Source of the DNA: Rhipidocladum racemiflorum | Lineage: Eukaryota; Streptophyta; Magnoliopsida; Poales; Poaceae | NCBI GenBank assembly: GCA_036346355.1 | Contig: CM070579.1 | Coordinates: 434,001 to 498,000, forward strand | Reading direction: 5' to 3' | Length of the DNA stretch: 64,000 bases | Part shown: one piece after another, positions 11,568 through 21,904 of the stretch | Position numbering within the stretch: position 1 is the first letter of the stretch | Layout of the letters: each line of letters begins with the position of its first letter | Notes under the pieces: generated by a model | Told to the model about the DNA's origin: nothing | Seen by the model: only the letters and a program-made list of their open reading frames with translations | Databases searched by the model: none | Program-made: the position numbers and the translations under genes

Positions 11568-14500
11568 TCACGCCATCAGGATGTCAATCAGATGATCACA
11601 GTCTGCGCTTTCCCATACCTGTTCTGATACTGATGGCTTTACTTTTGATAGAGCCCGTTCAAAGTGCGACAGTTCAATCAAACAAGACGAACTCATTGAT
11701 GACGTCCCGTTTTCCAGGAACTCCAATCTCTCTTCCAATGCTGCCATGGCTGCTTCATTCACCTGATGAAAGAAGCATGTTTTGTTTTTTAATGTTCTTG
11801 ACGACTAGAACCACACCAATTTGATACTCGCACAAAAGAACACTGCCAATAACTCCGATATCTGATTGAACTCGGTTTATATATTCATTAAATAACCATC
11901 CCCAAAAGCTAAAAAATTATGTGTTATCCAAACAAAAGCACTAATGTTCACTTCAAACAGGGTCAAAAAAGAGAACTGTTTGGCAAAAAATCACAGGAAT
12001 TACCAGTGATGCTAGATCGGCACCAGTAAGATTGTTGCACTCCTCTCGACGTGCCAGTGCATCCAAATCAACACCAGATGAGATAGGTTTGTTCCGTGCG
12101 TGTGCCTTCAATATTGAAATCCGTTCGTCAGCACCAGGTAAAGGTACATAATGCTTCTTTCCAAATCTACCGGGCCGTAGAGCAGCTTCATCTATCACAT
12201 CAATTCTGCACCAGAAAGGGGCTGAAGATATCAACCTTCCATTCAGGGATAAATATGTAATAAGGACCAATCAGCAGTTGACAAAACCTGTTTGTAGCTC
12301 CAATAACATAAACACCTTTACGTTGACCAGCACCATCGAGTTCAATAAGTAACTGTGGATAGAAAAATTAGAATAACAGATCAAAAAAACAAGAAAATAA
12401 AACCTCTGTATCGTGAATATAAAGGTGAGTGGGTAACTAGTAGAAAAAAAATGTTCAGACCTGGTTTAGGAGACGTTCAACAACCCATCCCCCCTCTTTC
12501 CCTCTTTGTGTTGTCAAAGCATCTACCTGCCACATCACATGAAATAAACACTTGAGCATCATATACATGGAAAAACACCTTTGCACCCAACACAAACAAG
12601 TTGATCGAATACTTCCAGTAGTAGAAATGTATCAAACACTCAAACTTGCTTTGACTAATTGATCAAAATTTTCCTCAACAAAATAGATTGCACGGTCAGC
12701 TAAACACAAACTTTTACCTCATCAAAAAATAGGATGCACGGGGAGTTAGTTAGTGCACGAGCGAAAATTTTCCTTACTTCTGATTCACTCTCCCCAACAT
12801 ACTTGTTTAATAGCTCAGGCCCCTAAAATTCACGAAAAAGAAATATCTTATCACTGGTTTGTACAAATTTGAAAGCATAGTAAAAATTATGGAAATCTCA
12901 ACATCAATTACCTTAATGTGAATAAAATTAGCCCCGGCGTCATGTGCAACTGCTTTTGCTATTAGTGTTTTCCCACAGCCTGGGGGTCCAAACAGCAAAA
13001 AGCCAGCTTGCAGATTCACTCCAAATTCCTTGAAAGGCAGACAACAAAGAGGACATGAAAACAAAAATTAAGTGTATAAAATACTTAAGGGAATGGTAGA
13101 TTTCAAAAAAATATTGCATATACAAACTACAGATGTCTATGAACTGACTTTGGTACAATTTCTGGAGTGGTAAGTTTTAAGCTGCCAATCACTATGGTTA
13201 ACATGATAACAAACAGAAGAATGTAGTGTAGAACACAGTTTGTTGGGATACAAGTGTGATTCACCTCATAAATTTCAGGGTGCTTGATACATCGAACAAT
13301 GCAGCGGTCAAACTCTTTCCTTAATGAATCGAGACCTCCAACATCATCCCATGTGACATCTGGGACAGAAGAGAATCCTTCTCTTCTCAAGGATGGCTGA
13401 ACCATTTTGGTTGCTTCCTTCAGCGAATAAAGTCACAAGGCATATTAAATCAGCTACTACAAAGCTAATGGCAGTACCGCAGTAGAAAACAGACACTCCG
13501 ATACTTGGATACTTAAGAAAACTGGCGTATCGGTATCGGATACGGTCAAATACGTATCCTGTCTGTATTGGTGAATTTCCTTTTTTTTAAAAGAAAATAA
13601 TTCCCAATACTTGCCTGGCACGCACGCACGCACACACGCACAAGACACTAGAATGGGCACCATGGTGCCTAGGCACCATTATTTCAAATGAGCGAATTCA
13701 AACCAAAACCAGGTATATTTTAAAGAAATTTCAGTTTTAGGGTATATACTCATCTATAACAACTCAAATGAAACACATACCTTGGAAAAAAAAGAGTCGA
13801 ATTTAGATCACATGCTTTGCTAATTTATATATATAATCAGCACATACCTATAATCAAACTATCATCAAAAAAGAAAACTCTAGTTTGAATTTTAGTTCAA
13901 ACTTGTTTGAACTACTTAGTAAACTAGTTAAACTCAACATCCTAAATATTTCAAACATTTTCGCATGCAATACATAGGGGAAATACCCATTTTTGGATCA
14001 TGGTGCCCAGGCACCATAATGCCCCAGGTAATTATACTACACACACGCGCGCGTATCGCCATATCGGTGTTTTTTTGGAAATGGCGTATCGCGGTATCGG
14101 CGTATGGCATATCCGCAACGGCATATCCGGGCATCCTAGAACAGACATGGCACGCACACACAAAAGGAAAACAATATCATACGAACATACAAGTGGTAAG
14201 GAAAGAAGAAGAAAATGACCATGCTATGATCCATATCAGCTTACACAACATGGAAATATGAAATTAATACTCAAATTCATGTACTCTAAATAGAACAACA
14301 AACAGGCAATTAGAGAAAAAAAATGGATCATGCCATGCTGTAGTACAAATCCAGCTTACACTAGATGAAATTAATACAGGAATTATTGGACTTGTGCTGT
14401 AGGTGTAAAAGGTGGAAAGTTTACCTCAAAGTCATCCATGGTAATACTGAGGCTCTCCATCTCGTCTTCATCCCAAGGTTGTCTCCACCAGTCTTGCTTG

Positions 14501-16607
14501 CTGTTTCCATCATTCTCACGACAACAATACTGAACTCTTCTTTTATCAATTATTTTCTTCATTGCAAGATTCCCTGCTTTATCCACCAACGCCTTCAAGT
14601 CCGCACCAACAAACCCTGTTGTGGCCCTCGCTATCTTGAACAAATCAAATTGCCCTTCCAGTCGAAGGTTCTTAGTAAGCCTCATTAGTATCTGTTTCCG
14701 TGCATTCTCATCTGGAACACCAAGAGATATCTCGCGATCAAACCTTCCTGGCCTTCGAAGCGCCTGGTCAACAGCATCAGGTCTATTCGTAGCTCCAATG
14801 ACAATAACATAGCCAGGTTTCTTTTCAGATGATTGTGAATCCAAGTCACCACCATCTGATCCAATATTCTGGTGGAATTCATCCATGCATGTCATTAATT
14901 GTGTAACTATCCGTCGTTCCATTTCTCGTTGCAGGCTCTCCCTCTTGGATGCAATTGCATCTATCTCATCTATAAATACAATTGAGGGAGCAGTCCTGCA
15001 CGCCTTCTTAAACAAACTTCTGATATTTTCCTCAGAAGCTCCTGCAATAACACAAAGATTATGAGGTGAACTTCTGCCTTACTCTTGACCAAAAATAATT
15101 ATCTAGGAGTGCAAATGAATATAAAACCAAAAAAAGGCAAACATGAGACCTTCCGACAAATTATCCTTCAGTTAAGTCATAGGTGCGGGGGAAAGCTGGA
15201 TCCATACCAGCAGTTTCCAACTATTCATCGTATCTGAAGCTATTCGTCAAGTTATCAGAAAAAGATGTGCCAACTATTGGCAATGCATAAAGGGAGCTTG
15301 GTCATGTGCTCCACCGAGTACTTAGTAGCAATACCAACCTTCCACAACTAAGTTTGGCCATGAAAGGCAACAAGTATTAATTTGATAATAGAACTTAGGA
15401 TATCTAATCGAATAAAGGATCAGTGTCATGTGATTTTAACCTCAAGCACCACATATTCATGTTGCATAAATTTTAGGTTTTAAATGGAATGCATCATGTA
15501 GCTTAAAATGCACTCATTGAACACTAACAGCTACAGAGTTCATCAGTTGACACATGACATTACATTCATTGACCAAGGAAAAGCTTATAATAAACCCCCT
15601 GAATTCGCAAACACGATGCTGGTATGTTGCAAGTTGAAACCCCAAAAAAAAACATTAACATTTGTAAATTTCATCATTCGTTGGGTATTACGACATTTTA
15701 ATTGTTTCCAGTATGAAACACGTTCAGCAGTCAAATTAATTTGCCCACACATACACAGAGATTCTAACTTTTTGCAAAATTTGGTGCAAGATAGTATACC
15801 AGAGACCCCCGACACGACCTCTGGTGCCGAGATCTTGTAGAATGGCACGCCCGTCTCATTAGCGATGGCATGCGCAAGCGTGGTCTTCCCACAGCCAGGT
15901 GGTCCATGCAGCAGAAGCCCAGCCACAGGTCGAACCCCAAGCTGCCACGGCAGCTCTGGATGGCACAGGGGCACCACGACCTCCATCATCAACTCCTCTA
16001 TCACCGCCTCCATCCCCCCAAGGTCGGCAAACCTTGGCCCCTTCTCCCCTCTGTCGCCTCCTTCGGTAATCGGCGCAGCCGCGCCCTCCGGCTTGGCGTC
16101 GCCTCCGCCGCCTCCATCGGACGTGATGAGGCGGCGGCCTTTCTCTGCCGTCACCTCGATCTCGAGCTGCTGGTTAGTGCTGGGGTTCCGTTTGGGCGTT
16201 TGGGAGGCGTAGTGGGAGCGGAGCATGGACTTGGTGACATCGAAGTCGGGGGTAGGCGGCGGATGGGAGGCCTCGTCGGAGAGGGAGGTGGAGGAGGAGG
16301 AGGTGGTTGTGTGGGAATCGTGGATGCGGCGGCGGCGGCGGGAGGCGTGGGAGTCGTCGTCGGAATCGGAGGCGTCGGGTGAGGAGGGGGGAGGTAGAGA
16401 GGAGAGGGCCCGGCGGACGGCGGAGGTGAAGGGGTCGAGCTTGTGGCGGCGGAGCTCGCGGTGGCGGGAGCGGAGGGTGTTGGCGACGTCCTCGGCGGAG
16501 GAACCGGGGACGGCAAGGCCGGCCTCCGATATGAGGCGGCGGAGGTAGGACTGGAAGATTGCCGAGGGGGCCCGGCCGGAGCCGCCGTGGCGCGGGCGCT
16601 TCCCCAT
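11568..16607 (-). CDS. CDC48C: CDC48C/NVL-type AAA ATPase, copy 1 (intact, 775 aa)
   Basis: Nuclear VCP-like AAA ATPases (yeast Rix7, animal NVL, plant CDC48C) act in 60S ribosome maturation. Nine exons join in phase: 16607-15800, 15041-14425, 13417-13265, 13028-12912, 12822-12718, 12526-12461, 12352-12288, 12205-12004, 11762-11568. Residues 1-190 are an Arg/Ser/Asp-rich, probably disordered N-terminus. D1 has Walker A GPPGCGKT (235-242), Walker B IVFIDE (290-295) and RRPGRFDRE. D2 starts after TMDDFE, with VPDVTWDDVGGLDSLRKEF, Walker A GPPGCGKT (about 540-547), pore loop KYVGES, Walker B CILFFDE (594-600), RPGRFGKK and NNLTGADL. No key residue is missing. The long intron 2 holds a MITE. The family call is firm; CDC48C rather than another CDC48 group rests on the N-terminus and the NVL-like D1-D2 linker. 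Confidence 0.93.
13655..14025. mobile_element. MITE of the GGCACCATGGTGCC family, in CDC48C copy 1 intron 2
   Basis: About 371 bases bounded by inverted termini: left GGGCACCATGGTGCCTAGGC, right the inverse ending CCCAGGCACCATAATGCCCC. Each terminus also carries its own short dyad (GGCACCATGGTGCC in the left one). It is AT-rich, with a short TA run near 13820-13838, and non-coding. Related copies are at 54041-54428 and, split by another element, at 59414-60277. The superfamily is undecided because a clean target duplication is not visible. Confidence 0.75.
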
Positions 16608-16747
16608 CGGCGGCGGCTAGGGTTTGTCGCAACGAGGGGGGCCTCAAGGCACAAGCCCCTGGCAGCAGTTGCGGCGCTCACGGCGATGGAGAGCGCGCGC
16701 AGGGAGCGAGGGGGATCTGAGCTGAAGCAGTATTCTTTTGCTAATTA

Positions 16748-18157
16748 AAAGAGGTGGCTGCCGATCTAATTCGCGTCATGGTAACGCAGATTTGTGCGCT
16801 CCTTCGTGCGAAATTTGATCTAAATTTTTATTTCTAAAAAAAGATAGGAATATCCAAGATAATACACGTTTTGAAAAATATTAGAGATCGCTTGGACAAT
16901 ATTAGATTTCGAGTTACAAAAAAAAATTATAGTTGCCGAGTTTAACACCACATGCGTTCACCGGGTAATATAAGAGATCGAGCTGTAAAAAAAATCTCCC
17001 TTGATTTTTCACTAGAAAAAGTGAGGAAAAACGTGGAAAAACGGAGAAACGACAGACGAAAAACAAATTTCCCTTTTTTTGGGGGGGGGGGACGGCTTCG
17101 GAGAAAAACAGATCACGAAAACATTTTTTTCCGGGCAAAACAGATAAAGAAAACGGTTTTCCATTTTTTCGGGGGAAACGGCCAACGCAAATATTTTTCT
17201 CATGCTCCGAAGAAAAAACGGATCACAAAAACATTTTTTTCCGGGCAAAACGGAGAAAGGAACGGTTTTCCATTTTTTTCTGAAAAAACGGCCAACGAAA
17301 ATATTTTTCGCATGCTCCGGAGAAAAAATGGAACAGTAAAACATTTTTTTCGGGCAAAACGGAGAAATGACCCGAACGTAAACCGCGGGGACCTATTTGC
17401 TATAATTTTAGACATATTCGCTATTTTGAAAAATTAGGAAAGGGTTCGTTCGCGATTCGTATTTAACGGGAGGATCTCCCTGTAAAACGACAAATCAGGG
17501 ACCTAAACGCAAACAAAAAAATATTTTACTCTCACATAAAATCGCACAGGGACCTATTCGTAATTTCGAAGAACCGAGGGGGTTTTTCGCAAAAAAGGGG
17601 CTACCACGTGGGGCACCCGGTTGGCCTCCAATCCCTTCCTCTATAATAGAGGTTATATATACATTAATGGTGTGTTTCGATAAAACATTTCCCGAAGGTT
17701 TCCTCAAAGCGCACCGTAGCCACGTCGTCTCGATTTCCCGGCCGTCCGATCGCGCCGTCGGACGATCGAGATCATGCCACGTCGCCCCGCGCCAAACGAT
17801 AGCATAAAAGGAGATCGTCATTGCTTTCCTCGCTCGCGCAGCACCGTAGCAATGATGACGTCGTTACTCAGCTAGCGACCGCGTTGAGCCAAGACGCCGC
17901 GGCGCTTTTTCCTAGCGCGACGAGTGACGGGGCGGCGCGGACGTGCGTTTTTTTGCCCAAAACTCCCTACGCGTTTTGGAGATTACATTTGGGTCCTCCT
18001 TTTGCAAAAAAAAAAGTCATCCTTACCGGAAAAACGACTCAAAAAAACGCAAAAAATACTTTAAAAATCCGGAAAAATGTTTTGTGCTCCGTTTTACCCA
18101 TTCCGATCCGTTTTAACTGGAAAGTCTTTTCCCCCAAAAAAATATGGCTCTAAATGG
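16748..18157. other. Gene-free interval rich in A-tracts
   Basis: Contains no supportable gene. It is dominated by A-runs and C/G runs, the tandem array at 17101-17368, and the block about 17548-17640 related to the insert at 10740-10840. The left end is the promoter side of CDC48C copy 1. Confidence 0.5.
17101..17368. repeat. Tandem array, about 2.5 copies of a 108-110 bp unit
   Basis: Units start at 17101, 17209 and 17319 (last one partial). Each has a gAGAAAAAA-CGGATCAC-like start, AAAACATTTTTTTCCGGGC, ACGGTTTTCCATTTTTT, AACGGCCAACG and ends TTTTTC.CATGCTCC. Copies differ by substitutions and small indels. No coding potential is evident. Confidence 0.85.
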
Positions 18158-18367
18158 CCCAAAAAATGCGCAAAAAAGCTTAAAAAAAAAAAAAAAAAAA
18201 CTATTTTGCCCCATTTTTTTGTTCGTAAAAAAATTGCATTTGCCCGCTTCAGTTGACCGATCGCGCCCAAAAAATGCGCAAAAAGGCTTTAAAAAATCCA
18301 GAAAAAATGCCCCATTTTTTTGTTCGTAAAAAAAATTGCATTTAGCGACTTCAGTTAACCGATCGCG
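18158..18367. repeat. Tandem duplication just upstream of the PPR gene
   Basis: Bases 18158-18265 and 18266-18367 are copies of one unit: CCCAAAAAATGCGCAAAAA, then GCCCCATTTTTTTGTTCGTA, then TTGCATTT and CAGTTGACCGATCGCG (CAGTTAACCGATCGCG in the second). The first copy has a long A-run where the second has a short mixed stretch. The array ends about 70 bases before the PPR start codon. Confidence 0.88.
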
Positions 18368-18435
18368 TGCGCTACCGCCTTCATAGTTCATACCCCATTG
18401 GCGTCAAATGCGCCTCCTCGCGGCATCCACGTCCG

Positions 18436-20259
18436 ATGCCTACCTCAACAGCTGGCCGCCTCTCGCCTCCGCCGGCGACCACCACCAGCGCAGCACTACT
18501 GCTCTCGCGCCTCCGCCTCGCCGCTGGCCCGACCACCCCGCGCCGCCGCCTCCTCCAGTGCCTTGCCCTCGTCCTCACCTCCGGCCTCCCCTCCTCCCAT
18601 CCCGCCCTCTCCTCCCGCCTCCTCAACTCCCTCCTGCCCCACCTCCCCCGCAGCGCCCACCCCGCCCTCCTCGGCCTCCTCCCCCGCGACCACCTCACGC
18701 TTCTCCTAATCCTCTCCTCCAAGCAACACCACGCCCACTCCCTCCCCACCGCCTCCGCCCTCCACGCCCTGGCTGTTTCCTCCGGCCACCTCCCCTCCGA
18801 CCTCCGCCTCGCCAACTCCCTCCTCTCGCTCTACCTGTCCCTCCGCTCTCCCGCCTCCGCGCGCCGCCTCCTCGACGACATCCCCCGCCCCGACACCGTC
18901 ACCTGGAACACCCTCCTACGCGCTTGCCTCAGACTCGGCGGCCTCCAGGCCGCACGCCGCCTGTTCGACGAAATGCCGGAGCGGGACGTTGTCTCGTACA
19001 ACTCCATGGTGTCTGGTTATGCGGCTGAGGGGGACATGGACAGCGCCAGGAAGCTGTTCGATGAGATGCCTGAGAAGGACGTGGTCACCTGGAACTCGAT
19101 TCTCGCCGGGTATACTCGCTGCGGGGACATGGAGAACACCAAGAAGATGTTTGATGCAATGCCATACAGGGATGCCGTGTCATGGAACTCGATGCTGGAT
19201 GGGTACGCCCAGGACGGGAATGTCGCGATGGCGAGGGCGGTGTTTGATGGCATGCCGAGGAAGAGTGTCGTGTCGTGGAACATAATTCTTGCACTGTATG
19301 CAAAGGTGAAGGACTGGCGGGAGTGCTTGAGGCTGTTTGATGTGATGATGGCAGTGAGGGGCGCTGCACCAAACGAGAAGACGTTCGTGAGTGTTCTGAC
19401 GGCTTGTGGGTACCTGGGTGATTTCGAGAGGGGAAGGTGGGTGCATGGTTTGGTTCACGAGAGGTGGGAGAGGCTTGTGCCAGATGTGCTGCTGCTTACG
19501 GCTCTGTTGACGATGTATGCCAAGTGTGGGGTGATGGACACGGCGAGGGAGATCTTCGATTCGATGAGTGAAAGGAGTGTCCCATCATGGAACTCCATGA
19601 TTGTAGGCTATGGGTTGCACGGCCAGAGTGAGAAGGCCCTTGAGTTGTTCTTGGAGATGGAGAGAAGTGGGCCCAGGCCAAATGAAACGACTTTCATCTG
19701 TGTCTTGAGTTCGTGTGCTCATGGTGGTTTGGTTCTTGAAGGCTGGCATTGTTTCGACAGGATGGTCAGGTTCTACGGTGTTGAGCCTAAGGTTGAGCAT
19801 TTTGGATGTATGATGGACCTCCTTGGTCGTGCTGGACTTCTCAAAGACTCGGAGAACCTCATCAAGAATATGCAAGGGAAGGTATCGCCGGCATTGTGGG
19901 GCACTCTGATGTCAGCATCTCGAACTCAGAACAACTCCAAACTTGGAGAGTTTGTTGGGAAGAAGTTGATCGAAATGAAGCCAACAGAGGTCGGCCCGTA
20001 CGTGCTTCTGTCAAACATTTATGCTGGGGAAGGAAGATGGGATGATGTTGAGAAAGTAAGGGAGATGATGAAGGAGAATGGGGTGGAAAAGGACGTGGGG
20101 TTGAGCATGGCAGGATCAAGTGAATCAGAACCTCGTCTTGCTAATGAAAACGGCATTTTAGTTGGACGGAATGGCGTGATGCTGGGCAAGATGGGTTTGC
20201 GTATGAAGCAACCATCCGAGGAGTTCGACTGCAGGCAAGGAAGCTTAGTTGTTCCGTGA
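18436..20259 (+). CDS. PLS-class pentatricopeptide repeat protein, E subgroup (607 aa)
   Basis: PLS-type PPR proteins bind organelle RNA and many are needed for C-to-U editing in plastids or mitochondria. The gene is intronless, as usual for this family. The first ATG in frame is at 18436; open sequence continues upstream to 18367 but without an ATG. From about residue 150 there are repeats of the form VTWNTLLRACLRLGGLQAAR RLFDEMPER, DVVSYNSMVSGYAAEGDMDS, DVVTWNSILAGYTRCGDMEN, DAVSWNSMLDGYAQDGNVAM and further P, L and S variants, followed by an E-type block (ALWGTLMSASRTQNN, YVLLSNIYAGEGRWDDVEKV). No DYW deaminase domain is present. The N-terminus is Arg/Ser/Leu-rich with few acidic residues, consistent with organelle targeting. 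The RNA target is not predictable here. Confidence 0.93.
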   Translation: MPTSTAGRLSPPPATTTSAALLLSRLRLAAGPTTPRRRLLQCLALVLTSGLPSSHPALSSRLLNSLLPHLPRSAHPALLGLLPRDHLTLLLILSSKQHHAHSLPTASALHALAVSSGHLPSDLRLANSLLSLYLSLRSPASARRLLDDIPRPDTVTWNTLLRACLRLGGLQAARRLFDEMPERDVVSYNSMVSGYAAEGDMDSARKLFDEMPEKDVVTWNSILAGYTRCGDMENTKKMFDAMPYRDAVSWNSMLDGYAQDGNVAMARAVFDGMPRKSVVSWNIILALYAKVKDWRECLRLFDVMMAVRGAAPNEKTFVSVLTACGYLGDFERGRWVHGLVHERWERLVPDVLLLTALLTMYAKCGVMDTAREIFDSMSERSVPSWNSMIVGYGLHGQSEKALELFLEMERSGPRPNETTFICVLSSCAHGGLVLEGWHCFDRMVRFYGVEPKVEHFGCMMDLLGRAGLLKDSENLIKNMQGKVSPALWGTLMSASRTQNNSKLGEFVGKKLIEMKPTEVGPYVLLSNIYAGEGRWDDVEKVREMMKENGVEKDVGLSMAGSSESEPRLANENGILVGRNGVMLGKMGLRMKQPSEEFDCRQGSLVVP

Positions 20260-21904
20260 AACTGTGAAAAGAGCACACAAAAATGGGGATTGTGCCTCTT
20301 TGTTTCACGTTTGGGATGGTATTGTTCTCGTGCCAGGACCAAAACTGCAGCAACAAAGGCAAGAACAGATGATGACGAAGCTTGCTACTTGCTTAGCCAA
20401 AAGAAGTTTCCTTGGACCATGGTGGGCAGTAGCGCTGTTAAGGAGCTTGGAACTAGTTGGGAGCAGGCAATTAAAGTGGAAGGAAGGAATTATCCTGCGT
20501 ATTGGACGATCAAAGAATACGCAAGTATTATCTATTACCCAACTTACAGGATTGGTTGCTAGCATTATTCTGATATTCTCAATCTATGAGGTCATGTTAC
20601 AACTGTAGTATTGCATCAGCCGGGGAGTCGAGTCACATCGTGTTACAATAGTCGTCAGGTTAGAGAATTGGCTGGTGTGCAACGACGCCGTCTGTTGCAA
20701 GCTTCAAGAGGTATTTAATTCTTGGAGATGGACTGGTCGAGATACCAAGATGCTAGCACTTGCTTTGTGGGAGTGGAATCTGGGATCTGGTGTCGAATTG
20801 ATATTCGGACATGGAAAAAGAAAAGCGCAATTGCAAAGCATATTCTCTTGAGGCTATGGGGAATCGGGCTCCATCCACTTATACAGGTAGTATTTTTTTT
20901 TAGAGAGAATACAGTTATACCGCTATTCAAAGAAAACAATGACTGGCCTGATTGCTGGGTCGGCCGATTTCGGCCAGCGTGGTGATTTTGCATCGGTTCG
21001 TATTGCTCTTTATCTTAAAAAGAAAAAGATTCCCTTGCAATTCTATCTCCTCATAAAAGATAGGTAAATCTTGAAAGAAACGAAGGGGTAAATGATGAAT
21101 CTTGAATACTAGTGTATGGTTTTATTTGGGACGGTTTTAGATTTGGCTTCTCCCCTTTGGAAGCTGTTCCAAACGGTTGGCTTCTCCATAGCCTTAAGCC
21201 AAAACCTAGCAGCCCATTTGTACTATGAGAAGCTAAAAGCCAAAAGTTGGTTTGAGGGAGGTTCCTACGGCTTTGGTGGATTGTGTTCTAAGTTTGCAAC
21301 AAGAGTTGAAGAAAATTACCCTCTCATACCAACTATAAAATCCCACCCGTCTTACCTTTATTTCCGACCCGTACCCCTTACACCTAAAAGCCAAGTTGGC
21401 AAACAGTAAATCTCTTCAGCTCAGCTGTTCAGTCGTGCAGCTATGCAGTCCAATCGAAAACTACTACTCAGAAAAGGTACAGTCATACCAAACAGGACAT
21501 ATGTTGCATATAATGAAGACCACACACACATATATAGCAGCTCTTCTATGATTTTCCTCCCAATATAAGTTGTATAAATTTTGAAGCAAACAGGGTGTAA
21601 GTAATCACCCTCCATTCTTTCATTTATGTTTTAATATATATGTAACTTAAAAAAAATTGAGTAGCAGGGTTGGAGAAGTGCTCCAAAAGAACAAGAGGAG
21701 GAGGAGAAGCCAAACAAAATCGGGGAAAGGGAGGGGACCCACAAGCACAGGCGGCTCGTTGAAAGGCAAACAGATTCCGAAAGCAACTTGTGTTGCTATT
21801 GCATCATCCTCTTCTCCTCTTCTCCTCTTCTCCTCCACGATGCTCGCTCATCTCGTCCATCCCCCCACCCACCCCCATCGCCGCAGCCATTCCGGGTCCT
21901 CGCC
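20260..21904. other. Gene-free interval after the PPR gene
   Basis: Probably PPR 3' UTR at first. From about 21115 there is non-coding, MITE-like sequence of the 'TTTGGGACGGTTTTAG' kind, and a member of a short inverted-repeat family at about 21550-21655. I see no gene. The last part (about 21670-21904) is the promoter and 5' UTR of the HAD gene. Confidence 0.4.
21550..21655 (+). mobile_element. Diverged member of the 143-bp MITE family
   Basis: The core (TTTTCCTCCCAATATAAGTT, then AAGCAA, TAAGTAATCACCCTCCA, TTTATGTTTTAATATATATG) aligns with the reverse complement of the two 143-bp elements at 43397-43539 and 52820-52962, and with 24545-24665. The terminal inverted repeats are not recognisable in this copy. 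Confidence 0.5.

Noticed and set aside
13457..13663. Possible alternative exon in CDC48C intron 2 containing GATACGG-rich sequence
   Set aside because: The stretch is a GTATCGG/CCGATAC low-complexity repeat shared by both copies and does not encode AAA-family sequence.
16151..16748. Several long overlapping open frames on both strands at CDC48C exon 1 (and again at 56672-57499)
   Set aside because: High-GC coding DNA creates shadow frames. Only the frame with the MGKRPRHGGSG start continues into the AAA domain and is conserved in both copies.
18367..18435. Upstream extension of the PPR protein by 23 residues
   Set aside because: The extension begins with GTG, not ATG, and overlaps the end of the tandem duplication. 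The first ATG in frame is at 18436.
18381..19028. Pro/Arg-rich and Gly/Glu-rich frames over the 5' half of the PPR gene
   Set aside because: Shadows of the GC-rich PPR coding sequence; compositionally simple and without domains.
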